A stretch of 64,000 bases of DNA from Lasiosphaeris hirsuta (lineage: Eukaryota > Ascomycota > Sordariomycetes > Sordariales > Lasiosphaeriaceae): the NCBI GenBank assembly GCA_030549175.1, contig JAUKUA010000007.1, positions 248,001 through 312,000 on the forward strand. Direction: 5' to 3'. The translations under genes and the position numbers were made by a program. Positions within the stretch are counted from its first letter, which is position 1; each line of letters begins with the position of its first letter. Positions 23,954-34,171 of this stretch are shown one piece after another. A model generated the notes under the pieces. It had not been told where the DNA came from. It did not search any database and saw only the letters and a list, made by a program, of their open reading frames with translations.

Positions 23954-24886
23954 CGAAGGGTGACAGTCTACTGGTAAGTGCGCCTCTAACAGCAAACTGT
24001 AAGCCATTCAACAACGAACAAAAGCCCTTTTTAGGCTGAACGAGTCCCGCGCCCAACGCATTGTATGGCTCCTCGAAGAGCTCGGACTCGAGTACGAGGT
24101 CGTTGTGTTCTACCGCGACCCCGACACCCGCTTCGCCCCGCCCGAGCTCGCCGAGATCCACGCTCTCGGCAAGTCGCCCGTCGTGACACTCACCTTCCCA
24201 CCCGCAACACCAGACGGCAAAGAGAAAAAGACCGTGCTCGCCGAGAGCGGCTTCATAGCGCAGTACCTGACCGAGCACTTTGGCCGCGACACTCACCTCG
24301 CACCGCCGCGGTACCTCGCGGGCCAGGAGGGGACGGCGGGCGGCGAGACGGAGGAGGGGATGCGGTACCAGTACTTTCTGCATTATGCAGAGGGCAGTTT
24401 GCATCCGCAGATGATGACAGCTTTTCTCCTTGGTCGTAAGTCTAGCACTCTGATGATAGGCCTGAGTGGCTTCCCGTTCACACCGTCGCAGTTCTCAAAA
24501 GCCAGAAAATACCGCTCTTCTTCCGCCCCATAACATCCATCGTAGCCGATAAGCTTACGAGCAACTATCTTCTGCCCAACATCATTAGCCACTTGTCATG
24601 GCTGGAGTCGCAGCTGGAGACGTCCTCTGGCGGGGGTACGTATCTCACTGGCGAGCACCTGACTGCAGCGGATATCCTCATCAGCTTCTCGCTACAGATG
24701 GCGCGGAAGCGGGTTGCGCATCTCGATGTCAGCAAGGAGAAGGGTAAGGTTGCAGATGCATATCCGAGAGTTTGGGAGTATCTCGATCGGCTTGAAAGTG
24801 AGGCGGGGTATAAGAGGGCTGAAGAGAAGGTTGCAGCTGTTGAGAAGAACGGAGTCAAGAGTGGTCTAGAGAGCCGGGTTCAGTGA
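23954..24886 (+). CDS. Glutathione S-transferase (GTT1-like)
   Basis: Recognisable exons: one ending at 23973, then 24035-24435 and 24492-24886, joined by 61-nt and 56-nt GT-AG introns that keep frame. The protein begins TVYWLNESRAQRIVWLLEEL, a thioredoxin-fold GST N-domain with a serine/arginine glutathione-site region, and continues with LGKSPVVTL, the AESGFIAQYL block and a helical GST C-domain (YFLHYAEGSLHPQM; YLTGEHLTAADILISF). GSTs conjugate glutathione to electrophiles. The start is unresolved: in the frame used, a TAG at about 23932 precedes the first exon and no ATG follows it, so a further short 5' exon must exist upstream or the start has been lost. It follows a P450 pseudogene on the same strand. 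Confidence 0.8.
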
Positions 24887-25391
24887 TAATTCCCGGTTGA
24901 AATTGTGCTGATGTTGAGTCGCTTCTGCTTCTGTTCAAAAAGGGTGGGGGTCACGGGGTCTCAGTCGATCGAAAAGGAGTTAACGTCATGGGAATGTATA
25001 TTACCAACTGGAAGTCAGACGTGATTTCAAATCATAGATCACGCAATGCAGGGCATGGAGATCCAATTTGATGCTATGGGGAAGGCTGGCGGAGAGCCGC
25101 CGGCGACGCCTTTGTTCATCCGAGCCCGAGTCCGAGATGCCATTCGGCTAGACTGTTGCGCCTTGTATTCTTTGCTTCGGCTCTAGCGTCTTCAACCAAG
25201 CGCCAACCGCTGAACGTTAATACTCTGAAGATTTCCAGGACCTGTCAGGATAGTAATTCGAGCGCAATCCGGGCATCTCCATATAGAAACACGAGGCGAT
25301 AATGATCCTCGATGAAGGCACTCAAAGTCTTCAAGTTGACTCTGCCACTAACACCACCCGCCCTCACAACCAACCACCAACCCCCTCCCTA
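24887..25391. other. No gene seen
   Basis: Spacer between the GST gene and the NAD(P)-binding protein, presumably the promoter of the latter; no motif stands out. Confidence 0.4.
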
Positions 25392-26142
25392 ATGGGCCAA
25401 CCCACCAAAACAATCCTCTTCCTCGGCGCCACCGGCGGCTGCGGCCTCTCCGTCCTCCGACGCAGCCTCGCCGCCGGACACACGTGTATCGCCCTATGCC
25501 GAACGCCCTCCGCCCTGCTCACCAAGCTCGCCCTCCCCTCCGCCCCACCCAACCTCACCCTCCACACCGGCAACGCCCACGACCCCGACGCCGTGTCCCA
25601 ACCCAACCTCCCCTGCGGGCCTCGTCAACACCATCCTCACCTCGATCGGCGGCGTCTTCAGCTTCGCCAAGCTGACCATCGACGACCCGCACGTGTGCGA
25701 GATGGGCATGGCGACGCTGCTGGGCGCCATCGCGCGGCGGCGCGCCGAGACTGGCAATACGGGCTGGCGCCCGCGCGTGCTTGTCCTTAGTTCGACGGGG
25801 TTGACTTCGGTTGGGACAAGGGATACGCCGCTGCTTATGGTCCCGCTTTACCGTGGGCTGCTGGAGGTGTCGAGGGCGGATAAGAAGGCTATGGAGGAGT
25901 TGCTGGTTAGGGAGGGAAGGGACGAGAGGTGGACGATTGTTAGGCCGAGTTTGTTGACTGATGGAGTGGAGGGCGGGGGGGTTGTGAGGGTTGGGGTGGA
26001 GGATCCGGGGGAGGGGAGGTTGGAGAGGTCTGAGGTCGGGTATACGATCAGTAGGGAGGATGTTGGGAAATGGGGTTTTGAGGAGTTGATTGAGGAGGGA
26101 GAGGCGAGATGGTTGAGCAAAGCAGTCGGGTTGACGTATTGA
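25392..26142 (+). pseudogene. NAD(P)-binding (atypical SDR/NmrA-like) protein with one frameshift
   Basis: From the ATG at 25392 the protein opens TILFLGATGGCGLS, a Rossmann GxTGGxG nucleotide-binding loop, followed by LRRSLAAGHTCIALCRTPS. In the next frame it continues GLVNTILTSIGG, LTIDDPHVCEMGM, RVLVLSSTGL, MVPLYRGLL, WTIVRPSLLTDG and YTISREDVGKW to a stop at 26142, matching a fungal NAD(P)-binding family in order. The two frames meet near 25590-25615 in a C-rich stretch without splice sites, so a one-base indel (real or a sequence error) separates them. Without it the gene would be an intact protein of about 250 residues. It is third in a row with a P450 remnant and a GST. Confidence 0.75.
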
Positions 26143-26373
26143 GTAAAGGACCGGAGGTGAAAAAAACACTTGTGCAGTTTTGGAACCTTTATTCCTTCTA
26201 CAGCCCAGGTACATCAGGGAATACTGCAAAGACCAAGCAAATTGTACCAAGCCCAGCTCCATTCCGTGTGACGAGTTGGGAATGCGTTTGGGGGAGGGGG
26301 AGTTGGACCGTCTCTGACAGATGAGGTATCCTATCAGTAGATTTTCCAACCTGCCATTTCAACTTGGAGGGCA

Positions 26374-26512
26374 CACTGGTGTAGTGGTAGCTCGCCCACT
26401 TACCCACCCGCAGGGTGCACATATCGCAGTGCTCCTCAGCCCATCCAACGCGGGGCCGTCGCTCCCTAGCATAGTGGACACAGCTTGCAGAGTTTGATCT
26501 CACACCAGGTCA
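26374..26512 (+). other. tRNA-like or SINE-like element
   Basis: TGGTGTAGTGG at 26377-26387 fits the RNA polymerase III A box. GAGTTTGATCTC near 26490-26501 is B-box-like. CACCAG near the 3' end pairs with CTGGTG near the 5' end as six base pairs of an acceptor stem. The 139-bp length is too long for a plain tRNA, so this is a tRNA gene with a large insertion, a decayed tRNA or a tRNA-derived SINE. An A9 run and then T-rich tracts (26514-26556), able to terminate RNA polymerase III, follow directly. Confidence 0.35.
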
Positions 26513-26860
26513 TAAAAAAAAATTATTTTTATTTTTATTTTTTTTCATTTTTACGTCTTTGCGTTTGGGCAAGAAACCAGCTGATGATTTCCGAGACGTT
26601 TCTCGTGGCATTATTGGCCGTATTGGGCCCCCTCGAAAGCTCTTGCAGCACCAACCCAGGCCAATCAGGGATATGCACATCTGGCAGCACCCCGCTCCGT
26701 CGCGGATTGATTTTCAGCTCAGGCATCCATCATCCTTCAAATTTACCCGTTACGTCTCCAGCACTCCAGTCCGCGACACAAGTACTTCCATGCCATCTGC
26801 ACAGCCTTTGTCGTCGCAGGAATACGCGCGCTGCCAGATGTTGCCTGGCTCTGAGAAAAC

Positions 26861-28831
26861 ATGAATGCAGCTCTACACTCCAGCCCTTCGCCCAGTATGG
26901 CCAACAACGGATCGTATCCATCCAAGCCGACATGGGATGTCGAGCTCTGCAAATCTTGGATCGCAAAGTGTCATGCCAAGGAACACCATGTCTGCAACTG
27001 GGATGTCACCCGAAAGAGCGACATCTTCCCATCAAGGCTCATCTACGTCGGCACAGAGGGCGAAGATCCAAAAACCCCTCGCTTGCACCCGCTATCAAAC
27101 AACGAAAAGCCGTCCTACATCACGCTGAGCCATTGCTGGGGTGGCGCCCAAGTTTACACGCTAAACCCCGAGACCAAGCACGAGATGATCAAAGCTGTAC
27201 CCATGGAGAAGCTGGCCAAGAACTTCCAGGATGCGATACACGTCACGCGGGAGCTCGGGTACTCGTACATTTGGATCGACTCTCTATGCATCATCCAGAA
27301 CCAACAGCGTAAGCCCGAGTGGGAAGCCGAGTCCGCCAAAGACTGGACCGAACAATCCAGGATCATGGGCGACGTCTATCGCAACTCCGACCTCACCATC
27401 GCCGCTACGAGCGCCGCCAACCCCCACGTTGGATTCATCAACCTCAAAGGTCATCCTAACGACACCAACACCTCCCAAAACGGAGTCGAGGACTCCCCCC
27501 TCTGCCAAAGAGCTTGGGTCTTCCAAGAGCGCCTCCTCTCCCCTCGCATGCTCCACTTCACCAACTCCATGCTCTTCTGGGAATGCCGAACCATGACTGC
27601 CTCCGAAATCGACCCATCGGGACATCCACGCGACAGGAGAGTCAACGAGCGCATGAGCGGCACGCGATACCCCACAACCACCGAGGCCATCGCCTTCGAG
27701 CAGGACCTCGAGACAAAACTGAACCTGTCGCACAACCCGTGCAGCCTGGGACACGATCTCTACCGCGACTCACAGCGACGATTCTTGCATCCCCACATGT
27801 GGCACGCCGCCGATCGCAACTACGCCGAGCACTTCAGCTTGTTTGGAGGCGGTGTCCGTCGACTGCGAGACATGGGTTCCAGGTTCCGAAACACCGCTTT
27901 CGGGGGTTCCAGCAGCCGGTGGCTACGGGAGGACGTCGTCTACCCCGGCGGAGTGGATTCGCTGCAGCTGTTTGTCAACCCCCGTCTAGAACCGGTCACG
28001 AACGACAGTGACATGGGCTGGGATGGGTTCCGTGGATCGTTCGCGGCCTTGTCGGGGCAGTCTTGGTCTCCGCAGGTGGGGGAACCCATCGCGCCAGAGA
28101 AGAATAAGGAGGATGCTTTCTTGTTCCATCGCAGATGGTATGATCTAGTCAAGGTGTACTCGGCTGGGAAGTTGACCTTCCAGAAGGACAAGCTCATGGC
28201 CATTTCGAGTATTGTCAGGGAGATTCAGGAGCGGCATCCTGCGAATGGATATGTCGATGGGCTGTGGGAGGAGACGCTCCTGATGGATCTGCTGTGGCGC
28301 GTTGATGTGAAGGGCGACGCGTTGGCGATGGGGCGGTTGAAGGAGAATGAGCTCCCCTCGTGGACGTGGGCGTCGACGGATTGCCGGGTTACGGATGGGT
28401 TGGAGAGCGATGAAAGCTGGGCGGAGGTTGGCAATAAGGCCATTGTTGTGGAAGTCACTCCCTCCAGCGCTATTGGGGGTTCACGACATGGGAGGAGTGT
28501 TGGCGTCCTCAAGATGCGGGGTGTCCTGGTGAAGTGCATAGCGGATGAGGTTGGTGGGCGATATGTCTTGAAGAATGAGGATGGGGAGGAATCTGGTGAG
28601 ATGTATCCCGATTTCAGATTAGATCCGAGTCAGGGGTGGGCGGACTGCATGAGTATTTTGGAAGTTGATGGTGTTGTCAAAGGTCTTGTCCTCTCGGTTG
28701 TCAGCGATGATTGCGGCGAGATCGTGTACTCTCGCTGTGGTTATTTTTCAAGACACAGCGAGAAGGGTTCCCGGCTCGTTATGAGCCCCGCTGCTAAAGA
28801 GGTATCAATGGTGGATGTGACAATCATCTAG
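26861..28831 (+). CDS. HET-domain protein, complete
   Basis: Single-exon gene of 656 residues. The HET domain spans about residues 27-225: a W-x3-C-x5-H-x2-C lead-in, YITLSHCWGG (86-95), FQDAIHVTRELGYSYIWIDSLCIIQ (in two parts, ending 146), DVYRNSDLTIAATSA, and CQRAWVFQERLLSPRMLHF near 215-235 followed by FWEC. The C-terminal half contains a conserved ELPSWTWAS block. Family role: allorecognition and programmed cell death after fusion of unlike hyphae; the C-terminal part varies between alleles. The ATG at 26861 is the first in frame in a suitable position; no N-terminal sensor or NLR domain is visible. A tRNA-like element ends about 350 bp upstream. Confidence 0.92.
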   Translation: MNAALHSSPSPSMANNGSYPSKPTWDVELCKSWIAKCHAKEHHVCNWDVTRKSDIFPSRLIYVGTEGEDPKTPRLHPLSNNEKPSYITLSHCWGGAQVYTLNPETKHEMIKAVPMEKLAKNFQDAIHVTRELGYSYIWIDSLCIIQNQQRKPEWEAESAKDWTEQSRIMGDVYRNSDLTIAATSAANPHVGFINLKGHPNDTNTSQNGVEDSPLCQRAWVFQERLLSPRMLHFTNSMLFWECRTMTASEIDPSGHPRDRRVNERMSGTRYPTTTEAIAFEQDLETKLNLSHNPCSLGHDLYRDSQRRFLHPHMWHAADRNYAEHFSLFGGGVRRLRDMGSRFRNTAFGGSSSRWLREDVVYPGGVDSLQLFVNPRLEPVTNDSDMGWDGFRGSFAALSGQSWSPQVGEPIAPEKNKEDAFLFHRRWYDLVKVYSAGKLTFQKDKLMAISSIVREIQERHPANGYVDGLWEETLLMDLLWRVDVKGDALAMGRLKENELPSWTWASTDCRVTDGLESDESWAEVGNKAIVVEVTPSSAIGGSRHGRSVGVLKMRGVLVKCIADEVGGRYVLKNEDGEESGEMYPDFRLDPSQGWADCMSILEVDGVVKGLVLSVVSDDCGEIVYSRCGYFSRHSEKGSRLVMSPAAKEVSMVDVTII

Positions 28832-29689
28832 CACGGGTTAGTTATCAGGACAGAGACCTTGAAGGTTTCCTTCGGGTTCAGGGGGTGCTTCACACACTCC
28901 CCGCGGACTCAAACGACGAACTGGAACGGACGTCGGCCGTTGGTACTTTCTACCCAGCTAGCTCCTGGCACGCGATTTTTCCGATTCCCGCATCGAAGAT
29001 GGTGGGGTTGACTGACGTATTGAGTTAGGGAGAACTAGGGGGGACTGGGAAGGGGAGAGGAAAATCAGCATCGACGCGGTTTTGGAGCCTGTGTCCCGTC
29101 TACAGTCCCGTCTACAGCCCAGATGTCTCTATCTGTGGGTACTGCAAGGCCCAAGGAAACTATTCCAAGCCCCCGAAAACTTGCTGCTTTGCTATTCTCT
29201 GCTTAGGTTTCAGTGCCACGTACCTAGTACCAGCGCCCTACGCAACCCAGGTCTTACCACACCAAGCAAGGCAAATCAAGCCAAATGTCAAATCAAATCG
29301 GAACGACTCGACAATGCCAAATCTAACACAAGCGTGCTTGCTCAATTTGGCATTATTTGGCTCAGTACCACTGTTTCTGGGTTGTCTGGTTTATAAATGT
29401 ATGCCTACCTTCCTCAATCCACGCCTACCACTTTCTTCTGTACCTTGCATCTACTTACCACAACTAAGTTGAATAATAATATAATCATGATCTTCAACAA
29501 TATGCATGCAATTGGCTAAGAAATGCCAGAAAATGGAGAACTGGCGTGATTCTATAGGTAGAACTTGAATGGGTTGTCCTTCAAGGGGTGGTTTCCGGAA
29601 GATACAAGCCCAGGACAATAGTACTAGGTATTACTATTGTTCCGGAGTTGGCACACCATTTAACTTTTGTTCCCTCAAATGTAACTTAA
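28832..29689. other. No gene seen
   Basis: Downstream of the HET gene. Short frames only; 29270-29350 has repeated CAAATC/CCAAAT words without a defined unit. Confidence 0.4.
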
Positions 29690-30139
29690 ATGGTAGGCCG
29701 AGTTTTGCTTATTTGGCTTGGGATAAGCGCTAGTACTTGCTGTCTAGATGAAGCGGACTGCTGGTTCAGCGACGAGGTCATGATTGCCTTCAACCTCAAA
29801 GGCTTGGACCCCTCGCAACTACCAACTTACGACGCCATGGTGGCGTCGATGGAGGCGGGAACACTCATACTCCCACGCCTGCGTGGAGAGCTCACCCATT
29901 GGATCGACGAGGAAGATAAGGAGCTCGCCATGACCCGAAGCGCGGTTCAACACGAGGACAAGAACAACAAGAACAACGCTGACGCCCGTGCCAAGTGCAA
30001 TCACTGCAAAGCCAAGATCAGCAAAAGATTCACCCACTGCAAATATAGCAAGACTCGTCAAAAGGATTGCCTTGGGCACGTTGCCAGGGCAATGTCAGCA
30101 GCAAACCGCTGGCGGAACAAGGTCAAGGCCAAGGATTGA
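29690..30139 (+). CDS. Hypothetical protein, 149 residues
   Basis: Open frame from ATG 29690 to TGA after 30136. The middle is acidic, then an asparagine/lysine-rich linker precedes a basic C-terminus with cysteines in the pattern CNHC-x10-HC and a further C, which could bind a metal. No family recognised. The surrounding DNA has no neighbouring gene within 700 bp, so it could be a remnant of a larger, transposon-type zinc-knuckle protein. Low confidence that it is expressed. Confidence 0.35.
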   Translation: MVGRVLLIWLGISASTCCLDEADCWFSDEVMIAFNLKGLDPSQLPTYDAMVASMEAGTLILPRLRGELTHWIDEEDKELAMTRSAVQHEDKNNKNNADARAKCNHCKAKISKRFTHCKYSKTRQKDCLGHVARAMSAANRWRNKVKAKD

Positions 30140-30809
30140 AGGGCCGGACACGCATGCGCCCCACTTGACGCCCAGCAGGTTGCTCCCGGCAACGATTGAT
30201 CCAGTTCTGACCTAGCACCTTGGTCCCTGAAGACAAGGTCGCCCGAGGCGCGGGTGTCGATTGCCGCGTTGCTAGTGACAGGCCTTTTGCCCCTCGGGTT
30301 TGCGCACTCTGCGGGACGGTTGGCGACTACTTGGGTCTGAACTGGGGGTTGGGGGGGGGGGGCGGGGTATTGCAGTCGATGACCGCCGCTCTATCTTTGG
30401 CTTGGAGTGTCGGTACAGGAAGGAATCTAGGAGAAACCAAAGTTACCGACTATATCTACTAGGAAGCAGGATACCTACAAGGATTGGCTGGCAAAGTCTA
30501 GTTCTTTATACCTGATAGACTGAATGCGAGGGCAATTATAACATGCCCACCTAGGTAATAGCAAGCCATTTTTAGATAATCGGCGTTGTGTGGAAAGTGC
30601 CAGTGGTTTGCAGCGGGCCACATTGAAGAGATTGCCTGCAAAGAGGAAGATTGTAGCTGATATTCGAATACCTTTTATTAGGCACCAAGAGAATTTGTTA
30701 CCCTTGATTCTAGACAATTGCGCCTCTGGGGGAGAAAGAAGCAATATTCTCCCCAGTCCTTTTGAGGAGAAAATGGATACACTCCTCGTTCAAGTTAAGC
30801 AATCCACAA
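30140..30809. other. No gene seen
   Basis: Contains a G12 run (30350-30361) and an AT-richer stretch (30460-30760). The 3' flank of the SDR gene begins at its right end. Confidence 0.45.
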
Positions 30810-31851
30810 TCATTTTGCCTCGGTGACACCAATGACCCCAATCTTGAGGAAGAACTTGTCCGTGCCGATCCTCGTCGCCACATCGCTCTTCTTGACCTCA
30901 TCAATATCCCAATGCACGGGGATGAAGCGGCCATGGAGAAAGCTCGCGTCCTCGGTAGCAGCCCAGACACCAAATTGACCCGCGAGGTTCTCTGTAAAAA
31001 TAGAGTCAGTCTTTGCTTTCTCACACGAGATTGGGTAACATGTTGGGAGTTGCATACCGTCGTCCCAGTCATACGTCTCCTTGGGCACTCCAGCGCTCTC
31101 GGCCAGCTCGGTCCAGACACCGCCGGGGTGGAAGCTGACAATCTGCATGTTGCTGCGGTCTACATCCTTGGCAACCTGCTGCAGCAGCAGGGTCCCCGAG
31201 TTCTTGGTCAGGCCGTAGGCGGGCATCATGGCGGCATCCCTGTCAAACGAGTGGATGGCCGAGGACGAGATGTTGACGAGATACTAGCAGCACACAAGTC
31301 AGTGACATTCACACATGGTGTTGAAAAGCAAAGCGTACCTTCTTGCGGAGACCCTCCTGGTTGTAGAACCTCTGTGTAAAATCCAGAAGCATCCTCACAT
31401 TGACCTCAAAGGCCCTCCAGGTATCCCCCACCTTAGTCTCCAGGAGGGGTCCCACGGCACCCGTGGTAGCGGCATTCAGGACCAGGACGTCGATGAAACC
31501 ACCCTCATTCTTAAACTGCCCCCACACCCGCTCCGAGTCGGCGAGATCGGCAGCGTCGCAGACGACGGCGTCGACCGTCGTGGCAGTCTTGTCGGCGGCC
31601 TCGGAGGCGAGGGTGGCCGCGGCCTTTTTGAGGACACCCTCGCGGCGGCCGAGGAGAATGACGCGGGAAGCCTTGGCCTGCACGTAGGCGCGGGCAATGG
31701 CGAAGCCGATGCCGGTGGAGCCGCCGGCGATCAAGACGGTTCGGCCCGCCTGGCTGAGTTCGGGACGCAGCGGCGAGATGGCCGGATATGGCGTCTTGTG
31801 CAGCGTGGGGACGCTGGGGTGGATGATGCTGAGGGTCTCGATGGGTGCCAT
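30810..31851 (-). CDS. Short-chain dehydrogenase/reductase
   Basis: Three exons, 31851-31339, 31283-31058 and 30991-30810, with GT-AG introns of 55 and 66 nt; 306 residues. The cofactor loop GGSTGIG is at 43-49, NAA lies in the NNAG position (VLNAATTG), the serine of the triad is in NISSSA (about 177-179), and the catalytic pair is Y194-x3-K198 (YGLTK). It ends with an unusually long region after HPGGVWTE. Classical SDRs reduce or oxidise alcohols and ketones with NAD(P)H. It is transcribed divergently from a Zn2Cys6 regulator 658 bp away, an arrangement that often means pathway-specific control (inference). Confidence 0.93.
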
Positions 31852-32509
31852 TTTTTGCTGGTTTGCTGTCTTGAGGGCTTGACTTTTTGTTTGTGGGAAG
31901 GTGTGGTTTCGAAGGTCTTGGCGATTCAGGGGTACAGTACCACTAACAAAAAATGATGGTGATGCTCAGCGGTATGCTTGATGATTGAGTTGGTGTGTTG
32001 ATTGCTTCATCATCACCGAATGCGAGCAGGAGGCGGCTGTCTTATAGAGAGCTTGTTCCCTTGCCTCCTTGTAAGTGTTGGCTTGCTCGAATGCCTTCAT
32101 TTCCAATACGTCCGACACGCAGATAAATCCGGGCTAGCGACAAGCCGCGACAAATCCGGATGGGTCAAGATTGGCGAGTCAGCAGCGACGTTTGTGAATC
32201 AGCGCCTTCGCCCGCTCCCGCCCGCAAATTTTCCGCCCAAAACCCGCCGTACGACTGCTAAAACCCGCGGCAAAACCTGGCATCTGCAACCCACAACCCG
32301 TTCGCAACCGCCACCTGACCAATGACAAAAACAACAACATCTGAACAATTTTCAAGCGTCGGCTTTCCAGGCGTTGGCTCGGGATAAACCCGGCCTACAC
32401 TTAACGTCGTCTTGTCCCCCCCTCCCCTACGGGGTACTTGACCCTTGGCCATCCCGCTGCGGATGGCAATTACGAGTGGAGTATCAAGCAATCAATCATA
32501 CGCGTCAAG
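31852..32509. promoter_or_regulatory. Shared divergent upstream region of SDR and Zn2Cys6 genes
   Basis: Intergenic region between two head-to-head genes. Two near-identical words ATAAATCCGG (32123-32132) and ACAAATCCGG (32150-32159) lie as direct repeats 27 bp apart, and AAAACCCGC words recur at about 32240-32275. Zn2Cys6 proteins commonly recognise CGG/CCG half-sites, so these are candidate operator sites for the adjacent regulator. This is inference from position and sequence only. Confidence 0.4.
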
Positions 32510-34048
32510 ATGCAGGCCAGTGACGGAGACACGCCGCCCAGCAAGCGCATGCGGATCCGCAAGCGGAAAGCCTGCCTCCCGTGCACAAAGTCGAAGCGCA
32601 AATGCGATAAGTCCAGCCCTCTGTGCATGCGGTGTTTAGAACGGGGCATCGACTGCAAGTACCAGCCGCTGCCGTCGTTCCCGCCCCCTACCGCCCCCGA
32701 CGAGGATGAAGTGGAAGAGATCGTCAACCGGGGGATTTTTGGGTCCCGCGGGGGATTCAGCGGACGTAGCAACCCGCACCCGCACCCGCACCCACACCCA
32801 CACCCGCACCCGCACCCGCAACCCGCCGACGGCTCCCACCCCCCCTCGACCTCGTCCCCATTTGTACAGACCGGCAACAGCCCCGACCCCCTCCTGGCCG
32901 AGCCCTGGTTCCTGTCGCCCGACTCGTGGGAAAACCAGCAGATGCAGCTAGCGACCCGGTACGAGTACCCGCTGTGCCAGGAGTCGAGCCCGCGCTTCAT
33001 CAGCAAGCTGCAGAGCTGGACCGACGAGTGGGCGCGGGGCGGCCACTCGCCCGTCATGCACAAGCACCTGTACCGGGACCACATGCCGGAATGCATCCAG
33101 GACGCCTTCACGTCGCGCATCGCGTACCACGGCGCCACAGCCGCGACCAAACCCGCCATCATCCGCATCGTCAACGACCGCGCCAACCGGCTCGTCCAGG
33201 CCCACTTCGACCCGTCGGCCATGAACACGACCAACACCACGACCGTCGGCGCCACTCCCGCCCTGCTGGCCACCCCGGTCCTCGCCCTCGACACCCCCTC
33301 CCACCTGGCGCGCGTCCAGGCCCTCTTCACCTACCAGCTCACGCGCCTCTTCGACGGCGACATCCGCGCCCGCGCCGACGCCGAGAACCACATGGACACG
33401 CTCAACACCTGGTCCTCCCAAATGCTCGAGAGCGCCCGACTCGACTGCGCCGCCGCCGAGCTGGTCATGCCCACCACGCCCACGTCCGGGAACAACCCCG
33501 AACACGACGACGACGACGACGGCGACGACCCCGCCAACTGCGGGTACTTTGGGCTCGGGCTGGGGAGGAAGGCCGCGGTGGACCCACCCGCGCTCTGGCG
33601 CGCGTGGATCCTCGCCGAGTCGGTGCGGCGTGTGTATCTGATGGTGCGCTTCATGCAGGCCGTGTACCTCGTGCTCAAGCAGGGCTGGTGTACGTGTCCG
33701 GGCGGCGCGGCGTTCACGGCGCGCGCTGGGCTGTGGGACGCGCCCTCGGCGTGGGCGTGGTATGATGTGGCTAGGGGGAGTTTTGCGGGAGGGGGGCGGA
33801 GGGGGGCTCGGGCCGGAGGCGGGGGAGGTGCCAGTGGTGAGAGTTCTGGCGGAGGCAGTACTGCGGTGGGCGGGGATGAGGGGCCCAAGTCGTTGTTGTT
33901 GATGCAGAGTTTGGATACCTGGTCCATCTTTGATCATAACAAGCCTGGTGATATCGACGAGTTTGCGTACGCCGTCATGGAGGTCAACTACGGGCTGGAT
34001 CCGATGGAGAAGTGGGTTATGCAGCACAGAGAGGGTGTGTCGGTGTGA
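32510..34048 (+). CDS. Zn2Cys6 fungal transcription factor
   Basis: Single-exon frame, 512 residues from ATG 32510. Binuclear zinc cluster: C22-x2-C25-x6-C32-x6-C39-x2-C42-x6-C49, preceded by a basic stretch (KRMRIRKRK) and followed by an acidic segment. Residues about 85-105 are an alternating His-Pro run encoded by a CACCCG-type microsatellite. The body (FISKLQSWTDEWA; VQALFTYQLTRLFDGDIRARA; WRAWILAESVRRVYLMV) matches the helical region common in these regulators. A glycine-rich stretch lies before the C-terminus. The frame extends upstream without a stop but lacks another ATG. Probably nuclear and regulates nearby genes, perhaps the divergent SDR (inference). Confidence 0.92.
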   Translation: MQASDGDTPPSKRMRIRKRKACLPCTKSKRKCDKSSPLCMRCLERGIDCKYQPLPSFPPPTAPDEDEVEEIVNRGIFGSRGGFSGRSNPHPHPHPHPHPHPHPQPADGSHPPSTSSPFVQTGNSPDPLLAEPWFLSPDSWENQQMQLATRYEYPLCQESSPRFISKLQSWTDEWARGGHSPVMHKHLYRDHMPECIQDAFTSRIAYHGATAATKPAIIRIVNDRANRLVQAHFDPSAMNTTNTTTVGATPALLATPVLALDTPSHLARVQALFTYQLTRLFDGDIRARADAENHMDTLNTWSSQMLESARLDCAAAELVMPTTPTSGNNPEHDDDDDGDDPANCGYFGLGLGRKAAVDPPALWRAWILAESVRRVYLMVRFMQAVYLVLKQGWCTCPGGAAFTARAGLWDAPSAWAWYDVARGSFAGGGRRGARAGGGGGASGESSGGGSTAVGGDEGPKSLLLMQSLDTWSIFDHNKPGDIDEFAYAVMEVNYGLDPMEKWVMQHREGVSV

Positions 34049-34171
34049 GAGAGCGGAGATGTTCAAGGTGAAGTCCGCTCAGTCATTTTTAGAATATATC
34101 TGCTCATATATACAGACATGCAAAAAAAACCAAAAAAAAAAAAAGAATTCCACAACAGAGAACGGCCACGC

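Noticed and set aside
32438..32509. Upstream extension of the Zn2Cys6 gene
   Set aside because: It would need a TTG start; the first ATG is at 32510 just before the basic and zinc-cluster region.
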